Shown here piece by piece: positions 9,704-19,407 of a DNA stretch of 64,000 nt. Made by a program: the position numbers and the translations under genes. Every line of letters begins with the position of its first letter. The first letter of the stretch is position 1. A model generated the notes under the pieces. That model was not told the origin of the DNA. It did no database searches and worked only from the letters and a program-made list of their open reading frames with translations. This DNA comes from Williamsia sp. (GTDB lineage: Bacteria; Bacteroidota; Bacteroidia; Chitinophagales; Chitinophagaceae): NCBI GenBank assembly GCA_015069695.1, contig JADCRZ010000035.1, positions 1 to 64,000 of the forward strand, given 5' to 3'.

Positions 9704-10462
9704 ATGCAAAGAAAGCAGAGATCCTTGTTGTCAGCAATGACATTTCTTATTTTTTCAGGATTGCAAATAGATGTCATTGCAGCTGTGGAACAAGCTCCGG
9801 GTCTGGAACAAAGATCAGTCCTGGCTCCTGCCACCCGGCCTGTCGATACCGGCAGAACACTATCCCCTTATTTTACACCGGCCACCAGGCTCAAAAAGGC
9901 GCCGGACGAAAAAGGATTTATCCAACGCTGGCTGGTGCTGGAACCTGTAAAGAAAGACATCACCAGGAACAATATATTCACGGACAATTATCTTAGAACA
10001 ACTTTTGAGAAGGATAATTTTTCCACTGATTTCGCTGTAGTCCCACGGAACAGTGAGATGGCAAAAGTGGGAGAGCAGCAACTGAAATGGTATGCCCTGG
10101 ACAGCAAGCTCTTTAACTTTAAGTTGTTCCGTTTTTCTTATGCCATCAACAAGCCCCAGTACGGTGTACTCTTCTGGGTTGTTACCGTGATCAACTGCCC
10201 GGAAGAAATCAGTAATGTACGGATGGCGGCTGGGTGTAATTCAGCAGGCATGTTTTGGCTGAATGGCAAGGAAGTCCTTATGCTTTCCGGCGACAGGGAC
10301 ATGGTTGTGGATAATTGCACATCCGCCCGGGTAACACTGCACAAAGGACAGAACATCATCCGGGGCGCAGTTATTAACGGCCCCGGCATGTGTGATTTCT
10401 GTCTTCGCTTTATCGATGAAAGGGGAAAGCCGGTAAAAAAATTCACGGTTAGTTACGAATAA
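9704..10462 (+). CDS. Secreted protein of unknown function, beta-sandwich-like
   Basis: A 252-residue protein with a probable N-terminal signal segment (SAMTFLIFSGLQIDVIAA). The body is strand-rich. Segments such as FWLNGKEVLMLSGDRDMVVD and LHKGQNIIRGAVINGPGMCDFCLRFID resemble the jelly-roll domains that accompany glycosidases and acetyl esterases in Bacteroidota. No catalytic triad is visible, so a binding or accessory role is more likely than enzyme activity. It precedes the GH43 gene by 141 bp in the same direction and may share its substrate. The family assignment is open. Confidence 0.6.
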   Translation: MQRKQRSLLSAMTFLIFSGLQIDVIAAVEQAPGLEQRSVLAPATRPVDTGRTLSPYFTPATRLKKAPDEKGFIQRWLVLEPVKKDITRNNIFTDNYLRTTFEKDNFSTDFAVVPRNSEMAKVGEQQLKWYALDSKLFNFKLFRFSYAINKPQYGVLFWVVTVINCPEEISNVRMAAGCNSAGMFWLNGKEVLMLSGDRDMVVDNCTSARVTLHKGQNIIRGAVINGPGMCDFCLRFIDERGKPVKKFTVSYE

Positions 10463-10603
10463 CTCGGGTCGTCGTTCAGTTTCAAAGTTCCGTCTGCAGA
10501 CCCCGGCGTTGTTTGAAACAAGCAACACCAATGATCCTTCTCACAGTAAAATGATGACCGGTGGCGGGTTCTATCAATCAAGTGAAAACAAGTTATCAAT
10601 CGC

Positions 10604-12049
10604 ATGAAGAATAAAATACTGGTTGCAACAATCCTGTTATCCTTGCTGGCAGCAGGCATGGTCAACGCACAGGTGGGAAAACCATTTATCCATGATCCTT
10701 CAACGATTGTGGCCTGTGACGGAAAGTATTACACATTTGGCACGGGTGGCGGCGGGTTGATTTCCGCTGACGGCTGGACATGGAACGGTGGTGCAGTGAG
10801 ACCCGGCGGTGGAGCTGCCCCCGATGCCATAAAAATCGGCGATCGCTACCTGGTGGTTTACGGTGCTACCGGGGGTGGTGCAGCAAGCGGACACAGGGGC
10901 AAGATCTATACGATGTGGAACAAAACGCTTGATCCGGCTTCACCCGACTTTAAATACACAGACACTGTTGTGGTTGCTTCATCCAATGGTAACGAAGACA
11001 ACGACGCCATTGATCCCGGCATTATGTTGGATCCTACTACGGGGCGGTTGTGGCTCACATACGGTACTTATTTCGGGTTTATCCGCATTGTGGAGCTTGA
11101 TCCTAAAACAGGCAAAAGGGTACAAGGCAATAAACCGGTTGATGTAGCCATTGTGTGTGAAGCCACCGATCTGATTTATCACGACGGTTGGTACTATCTG
11201 CTGGCTACGCACGGCACCTGTTGCGATGGCGCCAACTCTACCTACAACATCGTTGTGGGAAGGTCGAAAAAAGTAACCGGTCCTTACCTGGATAATGTGG
11301 GAAGAAACATGTTGGAAGGTGGCGGAAAAATGGTGTCGGCAACCAGCAGAAATTTGATAGGTCCCGGACATTTTGGGCGGTTGGTGCTGGAAGCGGGTAT
11401 TGAAAAAATGTCTTGTCATTATGAAGCAGATCTGGACCAGGGCGGCCGCAGCGTACTGGGCATCCGTCCCTTGCTGTGGAAAAACGGATGGCCCGTTGCA
11501 GGAGACAATTTCAGGGAAGGAACCTATGAAATTGAATCTGAGAGAAGAGGCTATAGTTTGGAGCTGGAGGTTGATTTCACGAGGATGGCAGGCGGCCTAC
11601 GCGGATTTGGGCGTAACACGGATGAACCCGTCAAACCGGTTCCTCCGCAGCAATTAGCCGATGTTGTAAAAAACTGGCCCACCGGAAATATCGACGCAAG
11701 AATAGGCGATTACATGGGGCGCCCCCATCAGAAATGGACCATAACGGCTGTTGCCGAGGCAGGCGGATACCTGGGTGGTCCCTATTACAAAATACAAATT
11801 GCCGGGACAGAGCGAACATTGGCAGCCACGGCAGACGCTGAAGTAGTAACGTTTCCGGCATTTACCGGCGCACCGGAACAATTATGGCAAATAGACCAAC
11901 TGACCGACGGAACATACCGGATCATGCCGAAGGTAGTTCCTGCAGTAAAAAAGCAATTAGCGTTGGTGTCTTCGGGAGATAGCAGGCCCACACTTGCGAA
12001 CTTCGATATGAACAGTGACAATTCCAAATGGAACTTCAAGGCGCAGTAG
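10604..12049 (+). CDS. Secreted GH43-family glycosidase with C-terminal ricin-like domain
   Basis: A 481-residue secreted enzyme (signal peptide to VNAQ, residue 23). The five-bladed GH43 propeller starts with HDPS, giving the general base Asp31. Asp137 in AIDPG is the likely pKa modulator and Glu186 in CEATD the likely general acid; the GPGH segment is also typical. Family members include arabinanases and arabinofuranosidases acting on arabinan or arabinoxylan. From about residue 350 a ricin-type beta-trefoil is suggested by the repeated QKWTI, EQLWQI and SKWNF motifs, which would bind carbohydrate. The exact GH43 subfamily is not resolved. Confidence 0.85.
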   Translation: MKNKILVATILLSLLAAGMVNAQVGKPFIHDPSTIVACDGKYYTFGTGGGGLISADGWTWNGGAVRPGGGAAPDAIKIGDRYLVVYGATGGGAASGHRGKIYTMWNKTLDPASPDFKYTDTVVVASSNGNEDNDAIDPGIMLDPTTGRLWLTYGTYFGFIRIVELDPKTGKRVQGNKPVDVAIVCEATDLIYHDGWYYLLATHGTCCDGANSTYNIVVGRSKKVTGPYLDNVGRNMLEGGGKMVSATSRNLIGPGHFGRLVLEAGIEKMSCHYEADLDQGGRSVLGIRPLLWKNGWPVAGDNFREGTYEIESERRGYSLELEVDFTRMAGGLRGFGRNTDEPVKPVPPQQLADVVKNWPTGNIDARIGDYMGRPHQKWTITAVAEAGGYLGGPYYKIQIAGTERTLAATADAEVVTFPAFTGAPEQLWQIDQLTDGTYRIMPKVVPAVKKQLALVSSGDSRPTLANFDMNSDNSKWNFKAQ

Positions 12050-12054
12050 TAGCT

Positions 12055-12243
12055 TTCGTTGACTAAGAACAACCGTAAACATCCCTCAACCACAAAATAA
12101 TTATACTTGCAAACCTTTCCTTCTACGAGCAGGTTTTGTTTTTTGGCAGCATTGAAAACAGCAAAGTATGGTAACATTTCAGCATAATCCTGTTCGCTGA
12201 TCTCAACAAATCTTGCTATATGGTTTTGTAATCTCTCCGACAT
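12055..12243 (-). pseudogene. Truncated Crp/Fnr-family regulator (N-terminal fragment)
   Basis: The first 63 codons read LQNHIARFVEISEQDYAEML and then VCKYNYFVVEGCLRLFLVNE, the characteristic opening of Bacteroidota Crp/Fnr cAMP-binding-domain regulators. Homology stops abruptly at about 12055, six bases from the GH43 stop codon, and the frame then runs on antisense to the GH43 gene. The rest of the effector domain and the helix-turn-helix are missing. It diverges from the YdcZ-type transporter gene, a common pairing. The break point against the GH43 gene suggests that a deletion or insertion joined the two loci. Confidence 0.7.
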
Positions 12244-12353
12244 GCTATCCGGTAAGTGTTGGCCTGAAAACTTGCCGATCGTGGCTACGCCTGCGGCAGG
12301 GTTGTTGTTCAGTTTGTCTTATCATGTAAATTTGGTCAGCAAATAGCTTACGC

Positions 12354-12803
12354 ATGAAAAACGACCTGATTTTTCTTGTCCTTGCATTCATTACAGGTGC
12401 ATTGATCCCTATCCAAGCTGCTACAAACGCTGCATTCAGCAAAAGTATCGGAAATCCGCTATTCACCGGTTTAATGGTTTTTGTCGTCGGATTAGCAGGA
12501 ATGATCTTCTTTATTTTATTGTCAAAAACCCCTTTCCCTGCAAGACAGCAAATAACATCGGCTCCCTTATACGGCTATCTTGGCGGGATCATCGTTGCTA
12601 CATACGTAGTGATGATCACCGTGTTGGTTCCCAGGATAGGTGTTGGAACAGCCATCGGACTGATTGTGACCGGTCAGATCATTTGTGCCGTTCTCATAGA
12701 TCACTTTGGATTTTTTCATGTTGCTGTGCGTTCTATTGATTTAACGCGCACAACCGGAATTGTTTTAATGATCGGAGGCGTTTATTTGGTAATGAAAAAA
12801 TAA
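12354..12803 (+). CDS. YdcZ-type DMT-superfamily membrane protein
   Basis: A 149-residue integral membrane protein with about five hydrophobic segments (LIFLVLAFITGALIPIQAATN at the start, VYLVMKK at the end). The pattern GALIPIQAATNAAFSKSIGNPLFTGLMVF is typical of the short YdcZ half-transporters of the drug/metabolite superfamily. Substrate is unknown. It diverges from the broken Crp/Fnr gene, so its usual local regulator appears to have been lost. Confidence 0.85.
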   Translation: MKNDLIFLVLAFITGALIPIQAATNAAFSKSIGNPLFTGLMVFVVGLAGMIFFILLSKTPFPARQQITSAPLYGYLGGIIVATYVVMITVLVPRIGVGTAIGLIVTGQIICAVLIDHFGFFHVAVRSIDLTRTTGIVLMIGGVYLVMKK

Positions 12804-13082
12804 GATCATTGCCGAAACGCGTATTGTCTTTGCTGTGTTCTTCATGCCAGGTGGAATGGTCACCAGTTGATGGTGTTAGCCGGTGAAAACTTCCCAGGTC
12901 ATTGATCCAATAGTTCTCCAAGTTTCACGTGTCAACAGGTTGGTATTATACTGAATGCGGGATCATTTGGTGCGCAAGCTTGTTTATATTTTCCCGGATC
13001 ATTTTTAAGATTGTGCGTACATGCCAGGATCGGCAAGAAAATTTAATTCACCGGTGATAAAAACCTCCCTAATTTACTCTTT

Positions 13083-16000
13083 GTGAATTTTATATCATCC
13101 GCAGCAATAGGGAAAGACTGTCGAAACATCCACCAGGGAATGCAGGCATTTCTGATTGGCTGCGTATCTATTCCGGTATTGCTTATGCCAGGAAACCGGG
13201 TGTACAGCCAATCTGGTTTTGCAAACAAGGACCCGGCGTATACCATCACCAAAAAAGTGCTTTCTATTGAAGACGGGCTTGCATCGCACGAAGTCTTTTG
13301 CGGATTGCAGGATCAGGCCGGTTTTATGTGGTTCGGCACGCGCAATGGGCTGAACCGGTATGACGGTGAAAAATGCCTGCTTTTCACCCGACAGCGCAAC
13401 AATCTCCAGGAAAATAAAGTCGTGCAGCTGGCAAAGGATGACGCCGATAACCTTTTTATCGAATATGGCAGTACAGGTTTTCAACTCACCACAAATGGAA
13501 AAGTAGACGTAATGAACGTGAATACGCAAAGAGTAACCACCCTTACTGCTGCATTTCCCAACATGCCCTTTAAAGAAAGGGATGTTTACTGGTTGGCGGA
13601 TGACGGTACGGGCGACGTAAATTTTCTCACCGCTCATCCTTTCAGGTTCTGGAAGTACAATGCGAAAAGGGGATTTACGCTTCGCCTTGAAATGAAGGAC
13701 TGGAGCCCGGAGGATGTCTTTCCGTTCAATGAATACCGCAGTACGGGGCCTTTGTGCATGTTTGGGAATGGAACGTCGCTGCTGAAAGTATTCAACCAGG
13801 CTACGCAATACCTGGTTGCCAAAGATAAAGTAGTTGCATTCAAGCAGGCAGATGCGCTCAGGTCCCTGCCGGTCGGCTTTACAGATCAAAGCAGGCTCCT
13901 GATTACATACAACACCAAAACCGCTTCAAATGCGTTTGCTGTTGCACAGCTAACAGACAAAGGCTACCTGGACCCTGCTGTGGATCTAAAACAAAATAAT
14001 TTAAACCGGGTAAAAGGCAGGTATTGGTACCAGGTAGTCAGCGATGCCAACCATTCTTCCAGTATGTTTTATGATGCGTCAGATGCTTTATACCTTTGGA
14101 ATCGGGACGCTTTTCTGAAGGTAATCTCCAAGTCAGAATTAAAATCCTTTGAAAATTTATTCATGTATGAGCTTGTTTCAGACAATTTCGGAAACCGCTG
14201 GTTGTGCACTTCCATCGGAGTTGTGAAGCTGAAGATAGAAAAAAACCGGTTTGTCCATTATTTTACAAGCGAACAGCAATCCATCCAGAAAAACAGCCAG
14301 GCAAGAGGCATCTATGCTGATGAGAACGGAGAAGTGGGGGCAAACATCTGGACGCATACCTTTTTACAAATGCAGGATAGAATACACTATACATATACAG
14401 CTGATGAAATAAAATATGCCCTAACCAGCCATCATGCAACGCTGTTTTGCGGGGGGTACAATCTTTTTGATTTTGATAATAAAAAAAACAACCTGACAAT
14501 ATGCCCGGGTGGGGAAGGAAGCGAAATATGGTCGATGTATTCCCTGAACGACAGCCTGTTGTTGCTGGGAAGAACAAACGGCTTCTACCTGTTCAATTCA
14601 AATACCAAACGCTTTGATTCGGTTCACTATTCCGGTAAGTCTACCCCTGAAGCAAAATTTGTATACCGCTTTTTTAACCGGCATAACGATACCATATGGG
14701 CCATCGCAGAGAACGGATTGTATAGGATTGAACGGAACAAGGGGGGCCAGTGGTCAATCGCAGGTGAACAACCCCCGTTTATAAAAGATCTTAACCTGCT
14801 CGACGCATACGCCGGAGAAAACGGAACGTATTGGCTCGCCACCAACGGCGAAGGTTTATACCGGTGGGATGGCAAAGCCCGTTCATTCCGGCAATTTACG
14901 ATCACTTCTGGGTTTCCGTCGGATGTGCTGTACCGGATCGAGCCGGACGACTATGGCAACATTTGGATCAGTTCAGACAACGGCCTCGTTCGTTTCAATA
15001 CGAAAACTTTTGCCACGAACACTTATACTACCAGTGACGGCATTTCCCACAACGAATTTAACAGGACATCTTCCTTCAGGGCGACTGATGGAAGACTTTT
15101 TTTCGGGGGCATAGATGGGGTCAATGCCTTTTATCCGAAAGATTTCCTGACCGATACCAATGCATTGAACGCGCCCCTGCGGATCATTGCCTTTAACCAG
15201 TTTGTGGGGGCAAAAAACCAGCTCGTCAGCAAAACGACCGGCCTGTCGGATGCGTTGCACATTGTACTGGCGCCGGAGGATAAATTCTTTACGCTTGAAT
15301 TCCAGTTACTGGATTTTGCAAATGATTATGCACGTCATTTTGCTTACCAGATCGAAGGGGTGGATAAGGGCTGGAACTATTTTGATGAAAATTCCCTGCG
15401 CATCAGCGGTTTGCCATACGGGACATTCAATCTGCGAATCAAAGCGCAAACCTGCGAAGGTGCCTGGAGTAAAAAGGAATTACAGATCCCTGTGACGGTG
15501 TTAAAGCCTTTTTACCTGAAATGGTGGTTTATCCTGTCAGAAGTGATCGTGTTCCTGCTGGTGGTTTACCTCATCATCTATTTCAGGATAAAACAGCTCG
15601 CGGCAGATAAAAAAAGGCTGGAGGAAATGGTCAATGAAAAAACAGCGCAATTAAAGCAATCTGTCGTTGAGCAGTCGGCTTTACTGGAAGAAAAAGACAT
15701 ACTGATGAAGGAAATTCATCACCGGGTAAAGAATAACTTGCAGGTGATTTCCGGCTTGCTGGAGCTGCAAAGCAAAGCTTTGGTTGACGAAAAGGCCAGG
15801 AACGCACTAAGAGAAGGTCGGAACCGCGTAAGAAGCATTGCCTTGATACACCAGAATCTCTACCAATTTGAAAACATCAGTACAATTGAGGTGGAAAGGT
15901 TTGTAAAAGATCTTTGCAGGCAGGTTGATACCGTGTTTGACAAGCACACAAAGGTGCAGATGAACATAGAAGTGCCCTCTTTTTACCTGGATATTGACAC

Positions 16001-16313
16001 AGCCGTTCCCCTTGGATTGATCATGAATGAGCTGCTATCCAATTCCTTTAAATATGCCTTTCAAGATGCAGGCGAAGGAAGGATAGATATAAAAATAAAC
16101 ACGACCGGGGAGGGAACGTACCAGTTGGTTTATGCGGATAACGGCCCCGGTCTTCCGGCTTATTTTGACCTTCGTACGGCAACTACACTGGGCATCCAGT
16201 TGATCAATGATCTCGCCAGGCAAATTGGCGGCCATGTGAAATGCGAGAACAGGAACGGTGCCATGTTCATCATCAACTTTACCAACCGCAACATACGTAA
16301 AAGCAAAGATTGA
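13083..16313 (+). CDS. Hybrid propeller sensor: Reg_prop/Y_Y_Y extracellular sensor with HisKA_2-type histidine kinase
   Basis: A 1076-residue membrane sensor kinase. A signal sequence is followed by a large periplasmic region of two-component-propeller repeats (SIEDGLASHEVFCGLQDQAG, then FMWFGTRNGLNRYDG) and a Y_Y_Y domain around 740-800. One transmembrane helix lies at about 813-835, then a short coiled coil. The kinase core is of HisKA_2 type: EIHHRVKNNLQVISGLL has its phospho-acceptor at His880, followed by the ATPase N-box NELLSNSFKYAF. The start used is GTG; an ATG 19 codons in (13140) also leaves a good signal peptide. The LytTR regulator begins 4 bp downstream. The ligand is unknown, often a glycan in this class. 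Confidence 0.9.
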   Translation: MNFISSAAIGKDCRNIHQGMQAFLIGCVSIPVLLMPGNRVYSQSGFANKDPAYTITKKVLSIEDGLASHEVFCGLQDQAGFMWFGTRNGLNRYDGEKCLLFTRQRNNLQENKVVQLAKDDADNLFIEYGSTGFQLTTNGKVDVMNVNTQRVTTLTAAFPNMPFKERDVYWLADDGTGDVNFLTAHPFRFWKYNAKRGFTLRLEMKDWSPEDVFPFNEYRSTGPLCMFGNGTSLLKVFNQATQYLVAKDKVVAFKQADALRSLPVGFTDQSRLLITYNTKTASNAFAVAQLTDKGYLDPAVDLKQNNLNRVKGRYWYQVVSDANHSSSMFYDASDALYLWNRDAFLKVISKSELKSFENLFMYELVSDNFGNRWLCTSIGVVKLKIEKNRFVHYFTSEQQSIQKNSQARGIYADENGEVGANIWTHTFLQMQDRIHYTYTADEIKYALTSHHATLFCGGYNLFDFDNKKNNLTICPGGEGSEIWSMYSLNDSLLLLGRTNGFYLFNSNTKRFDSVHYSGKSTPEAKFVYRFFNRHNDTIWAIAENGLYRIERNKGGQWSIAGEQPPFIKDLNLLDAYAGENGTYWLATNGEGLYRWDGKARSFRQFTITSGFPSDVLYRIEPDDYGNIWISSDNGLVRFNTKTFATNTYTTSDGISHNEFNRTSSFRATDGRLFFGGIDGVNAFYPKDFLTDTNALNAPLRIIAFNQFVGAKNQLVSKTTGLSDALHIVLAPEDKFFTLEFQLLDFANDYARHFAYQIEGVDKGWNYFDENSLRISGLPYGTFNLRIKAQTCEGAWSKKELQIPVTVLKPFYLKWWFILSEVIVFLLVVYLIIYFRIKQLAADKKRLEEMVNEKTAQLKQSVVEQSALLEEKDILMKEIHHRVKNNLQVISGLLELQSKALVDEKARNALREGRNRVRSIALIHQNLYQFENISTIEVERFVKDLCRQVDTVFDKHTKVQMNIEVPSFYLDIDTAVPLGLIMNELLSNSFKYAFQDAGEGRIDIKINTTGEGTYQLVYADNGPGLPAYFDLRTATTLGIQLINDLARQIGGHVKCENRNGAMFIINFTNRNIRKSKD

Positions 16314-16317
16314 AAAC

Positions 16318-17058
16318 ATGCCCCTGTTAAAAATCGGAATCGTAGAAGATGAGATCGTGATCGCCAGAACGATCATGAGCACATTGAATGAATTAGGCTA
16401 TTCGCATTGCGGGCCAGCCATCAACTTTACCGAGGCCATGGAGATGGTTGCCGAAGGCAAACCCGACCTGCTATTGCTCGACATCCAGTTGTCGGGTAAA
16501 AAGGATGGTATAGATGTGGCGGAAAAAATCAACCAGCTGTACCGGATGCCCTTTATTTTTTTAACGGCTAACAGTGATGCGGACACGATCGAGCGCGCGA
16601 AAAAAGTAAAGCCCCATGCTTATATCGTGAAACCGTTCAGCAAAGAAGAGCTGTTTGCCGCCATTGAGATTGCCATCAGCAATTTTACCAGCAGCGGTTC
16701 CGGCACAAAGCCAGGGCAGACACCGGCCCATCATACAAAGGATTTTATGTTTGTGAAAGATGGTTATGTGTTCCGCAAACTGCTGTTTACTGAAATACTC
16801 TACCTGGAAAGCGACGCCAATTACGTGACCATTCACCTCAGATCGAATAAGAAAATCATGGTCCGGTCTACCCTGAACGACATAGCCGAACAGATCGATC
16901 AACCTATCTTTATCCGCGTGCACAGAAGTTACGCGGTGAATGTAAAGGAACTGGATGAAATTACGCCGGCAGAGATAACCATAAGCGGAGCGAAGATACC
17001 TATCGGAAAATCATACAAAGAAGAATTGTTCAGGATATTGGGCATAAAGTACGATTGA
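16318..17058 (+). CDS. LytTR-family response regulator
   Basis: A 246-residue cytoplasmic partner of the upstream sensor kinase. The receiver domain (residues 1-120) has the acidic pocket VEDE, phospho-acceptor Asp55 in LLLLDIQL, the conserved Thr in FLTAN and Lys in IVKPF. The LytTR DNA-binding domain fills about 140-246 (LYLESDANYVTIHL, then RVHRSYAVNV). The ATG at 16318 was chosen because it lies 4 bp after the kinase stop and starts exactly at the receiver fold; an upstream in-frame extension would overlap the kinase. Confidence 0.93.
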   Translation: MPLLKIGIVEDEIVIARTIMSTLNELGYSHCGPAINFTEAMEMVAEGKPDLLLLDIQLSGKKDGIDVAEKINQLYRMPFIFLTANSDADTIERAKKVKPHAYIVKPFSKEELFAAIEIAISNFTSSGSGTKPGQTPAHHTKDFMFVKDGYVFRKLLFTEILYLESDANYVTIHLRSNKKIMVRSTLNDIAEQIDQPIFIRVHRSYAVNVKELDEITPAEITISGAKIPIGKSYKEELFRILGIKYD

Positions 17059-17181
17059 GGATACCCGTTATCCTGTTCCCTTTTGTCCAAACTTCCCCAA
17101 TTACCCTGCATTCGTCCCTAAACCGCTTTTTTCATCCCATATATTTTTTAACGGGCGGCAGCAACCTCATTTTTACGGCGT

Positions 17182-17379
17182 ATGGGATTGCTGGATTTAG
17201 ATAAGATCATCATCAAGCGCACAGTTATCGGCATCCGCTGCACCTCCTGCGGAGGGAATCTGCTAACCACGAAAAGAAAGTCCATTGCCGGCCGCTTTAT
17301 AAAGGGAATCTCCCTGGGAGCCATCAAGCCTGCATATTACGAATGCGAAAATTGCAAGAAGCGCTTTGTTCTGCTTTAA
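17182..17379 (+). CDS. Small zinc-ribbon protein
   Basis: A 65-residue protein with two CxxC pairs (CTSC near residue 20 and CENC near 57) separated by a basic stretch, as in a zinc ribbon. It ends KKRFVLL. Function unknown; such proteins may bind nucleic acid or serve as small adaptors. It stands alone between the LytTR gene and the peroxiredoxin gene. Confidence 0.6.
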   Translation: MGLLDLDKIIIKRTVIGIRCTSCGGNLLTTKRKSIAGRFIKGISLGAIKPAYYECENCKKRFVLL

Positions 17380-17518
17380 TGAAGTCGCAAAGTAGTCCGG
17401 CTTTTTTGAGCCGCAGCTGCCAGCAAAACCATATTGCCCCGATGTATCGTGACAGAAAAAGACCAGTATTTATCTTATTGCACCCAACATTCACTATAAA
17501 CAACAAAAATCACACGCT

Positions 17519-18184
17519 ATGAGTCTCAGATTAAACGACACCGCTCCTGACTTCCAGGCTGAAACAACACAAGGCACCATCAATTTTCATGATTGGATCG
17601 GGAACGGCTGGGCCATTCTTTTTTCCCATCCCAAGGATTTCACCCCGGTTTGTACGACCGAACTTGGCTATATGGCTAAGCTGGCGCCCGAATTCCAGCA
17701 GAAAAACTGCAAGGTCATCGGCCTGAGCGTAGACCCTGTAGAGAGCCACCTGAGATGGGAGAAAGATATTGAAGAAACGCAGGGTTATACAGTGAACTTC
17801 CCGATGATCGGTGACCCCACACTGGCGATTGCAAAATTGTACGACATGCTTCCTGCTGAGGAAACAGGTACTTCAGAGGGCAGAACAGCCGCTACCAACC
17901 AAACCGTCCGTTCTGTTTTCGTGATCGGTCCGGACAAAAAAATCAAACTGCAACTGACCTATCCAATGACCACCGGCCGCAACTTCCATGAAATACTCCG
18001 CGTACTGGAGTCTATGCAACTCACTGCCGCTCACCGGGTGGCGACACCAGCAAACTGGACCGACGGGGAAGATGTGATCATTGTTCCTGCCGTATCGGAC
18101 GCAGAAGCAAAAGAGAAATATCCTGCCGGCTGGAAAACCGTCAAACCCTACCTGCGCATCGTGCCACAGCCGGGAAAAAATTGA
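17519..18184 (+). CDS. 1-Cys peroxiredoxin (Prx6-like)
   Basis: A 221-residue cytosolic thiol peroxidase that reduces hydrogen peroxide and alkyl hydroperoxides. The peroxidatic cysteine is Cys45 in DFTPVCTTEL, and there is no resolving CP motif further on. The long C-terminal extension (DGEDVIIVPAVSDAEAKEKYP, ending KPYLRIV) marks the Prx6/1-Cys group. No signal peptide. The downstream SQR-like flavoprotein, 95 bp away, may share a redox-stress role. Confidence 0.93.
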   Translation: MSLRLNDTAPDFQAETTQGTINFHDWIGNGWAILFSHPKDFTPVCTTELGYMAKLAPEFQQKNCKVIGLSVDPVESHLRWEKDIEETQGYTVNFPMIGDPTLAIAKLYDMLPAEETGTSEGRTAATNQTVRSVFVIGPDKKIKLQLTYPMTTGRNFHEILRVLESMQLTAAHRVATPANWTDGEDVIIVPAVSDAEAKEKYPAGWKTVKPYLRIVPQPGKN

Positions 18185-18279
18185 TCCGCTGTTTTACAGC
18201 GGCACCCGTGTGCAGAGGCCTGACCGGGCACAAGGGTGAAAAACAAGGGCCAGCGGGTCATTCATCTTAAAACAATCAT

Positions 18280-19407
18280 ATGAAACTACGCATATTGGTG
18301 CTGGGAGCCGGTTTTGGCGGGCTGGAGCTCACTTCCATTCTTTCCGAAACCATCGGCGACCGCCTGGATCTTACATTGATCGATCAGAACGATTCTTTTT
18401 ATTTCGGCTTTTCAAAACTGGATGTCATGTTCGGGCGAAAATCAACCGATGCGATCATGATTCCTTACAAAAGCATCGAAAAGCCCGGTGTGCAATTCCG
18501 CCAGGAAACCATCCTGGAAATTGATCCGCTGAAAAAATGCGTCAAGACAAGCAGGGCGACTTACGAGGCCGATGTGCTGGTGGTGGCAATGGGTGCCAAT
18601 TATGATATAAATGCGACCCCCGGCCTGGCGGAAGCGAATGAATACTATAGCCTGGCCGGTGCTGAAAAGCTGCGGGAAGCGATCCCTGCGTTTACAAAAG
18701 GCCATGCAGTTGTAGGCGTATGCGGTGCACCTTTTAAATGTCCCCCTGCGCCGAGCGAAGCAGCCTTGATGTTGCATGATTACCTTGTCAGAGCTGGCGT
18801 GCGTGATGCGTGTACCATCAGCCTGGTAATACCTTACGCGTCTCCCATTCCTCCTTCGCCCGATTCCTCTAAGGCTTTGATCAAGGCTTTTGAAGAAAGA
18901 GGTATCAAGTTTATACCGCAGCGGAAGGTCCGTTCTATTGACCCGTCGGCAAAAACTGCGGTGCTTGATGACGGAACGGAATTGCCCTTCGATCTGTTCC
19001 TGGGTATTCCCAAGCATGTTGCGCCCGATGTGGTACTGCAAAGCGGCCTGGCGGAGAATGGATGGATACCTGTTGACAAGGATCATCTCCTGACAAAATT
19101 TGCCAACGTTTACGCGATCGGAGACGTTACCAGTGTAGGAACGCCCAAGGCAGGCGTATTTGCCGAAGGCGCAGCCAAGATCGCCGCTACTTCTATTATT
19201 GCTGCTTTTACCGGGAGTGAAAGTCATGCCACCTACACGGGTGCGGGTTCCTGTTATATTGAGTTTGGCGAGGGTAAGGTAGGAAGAGTTGATGTTGACT
19301 TCTTTTCAGGCCCCAAGCCGTTTGGAATTCACCAGGAAGCCTCTGAGATGCTGGTTGAAGCCAAAGAATATTTTGGCTCAAGCAGAAAAAAAAGATGGTT
19401 TGAATGA
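18280..19407 (+). CDS. FAD-dependent NAD(P)/disulfide oxidoreductase, sulfide:quinone reductase-like
   Basis: A 375-residue flavoprotein. The N-terminal dinucleotide fold is ILVLGAGFGGLE (GxGxxG at 9-14) and the second FAD motif is NVYAIGDVTSVGTPKAG. The segment GAPFKCPPAPSE places a cysteine in the position seen in sulfide:quinone reductases and flavocytochrome c sulfide dehydrogenases. I see no clear full set of three SQR cysteines, so sulfide oxidation is only possible. It follows the peroxiredoxin gene in the same direction. Confidence 0.8.
   Translation: MKLRILVLGAGFGGLELTSILSETIGDRLDLTLIDQNDSFYFGFSKLDVMFGRKSTDAIMIPYKSIEKPGVQFRQETILEIDPLKKCVKTSRATYEADVLVVAMGANYDINATPGLAEANEYYSLAGAEKLREAIPAFTKGHAVVGVCGAPFKCPPAPSEAALMLHDYLVRAGVRDACTISLVIPYASPIPPSPDSSKALIKAFEERGIKFIPQRKVRSIDPSAKTAVLDDGTELPFDLFLGIPKHVAPDVVLQSGLAENGWIPVDKDHLLTKFANVYAIGDVTSVGTPKAGVFAEGAAKIAATSIIAAFTGSESHATYTGAGSCYIEFGEGKVGRVDVDFFSGPKPFGIHQEASEMLVEAKEYFGSSRKKRWFE

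Noticed and set aside
12733-12921. Small reverse-strand open frame overlapping the end of the YdcZ-type gene.
   Set aside because: No hydrophobic or domain pattern, overlaps a real gene, no recognisable start context.
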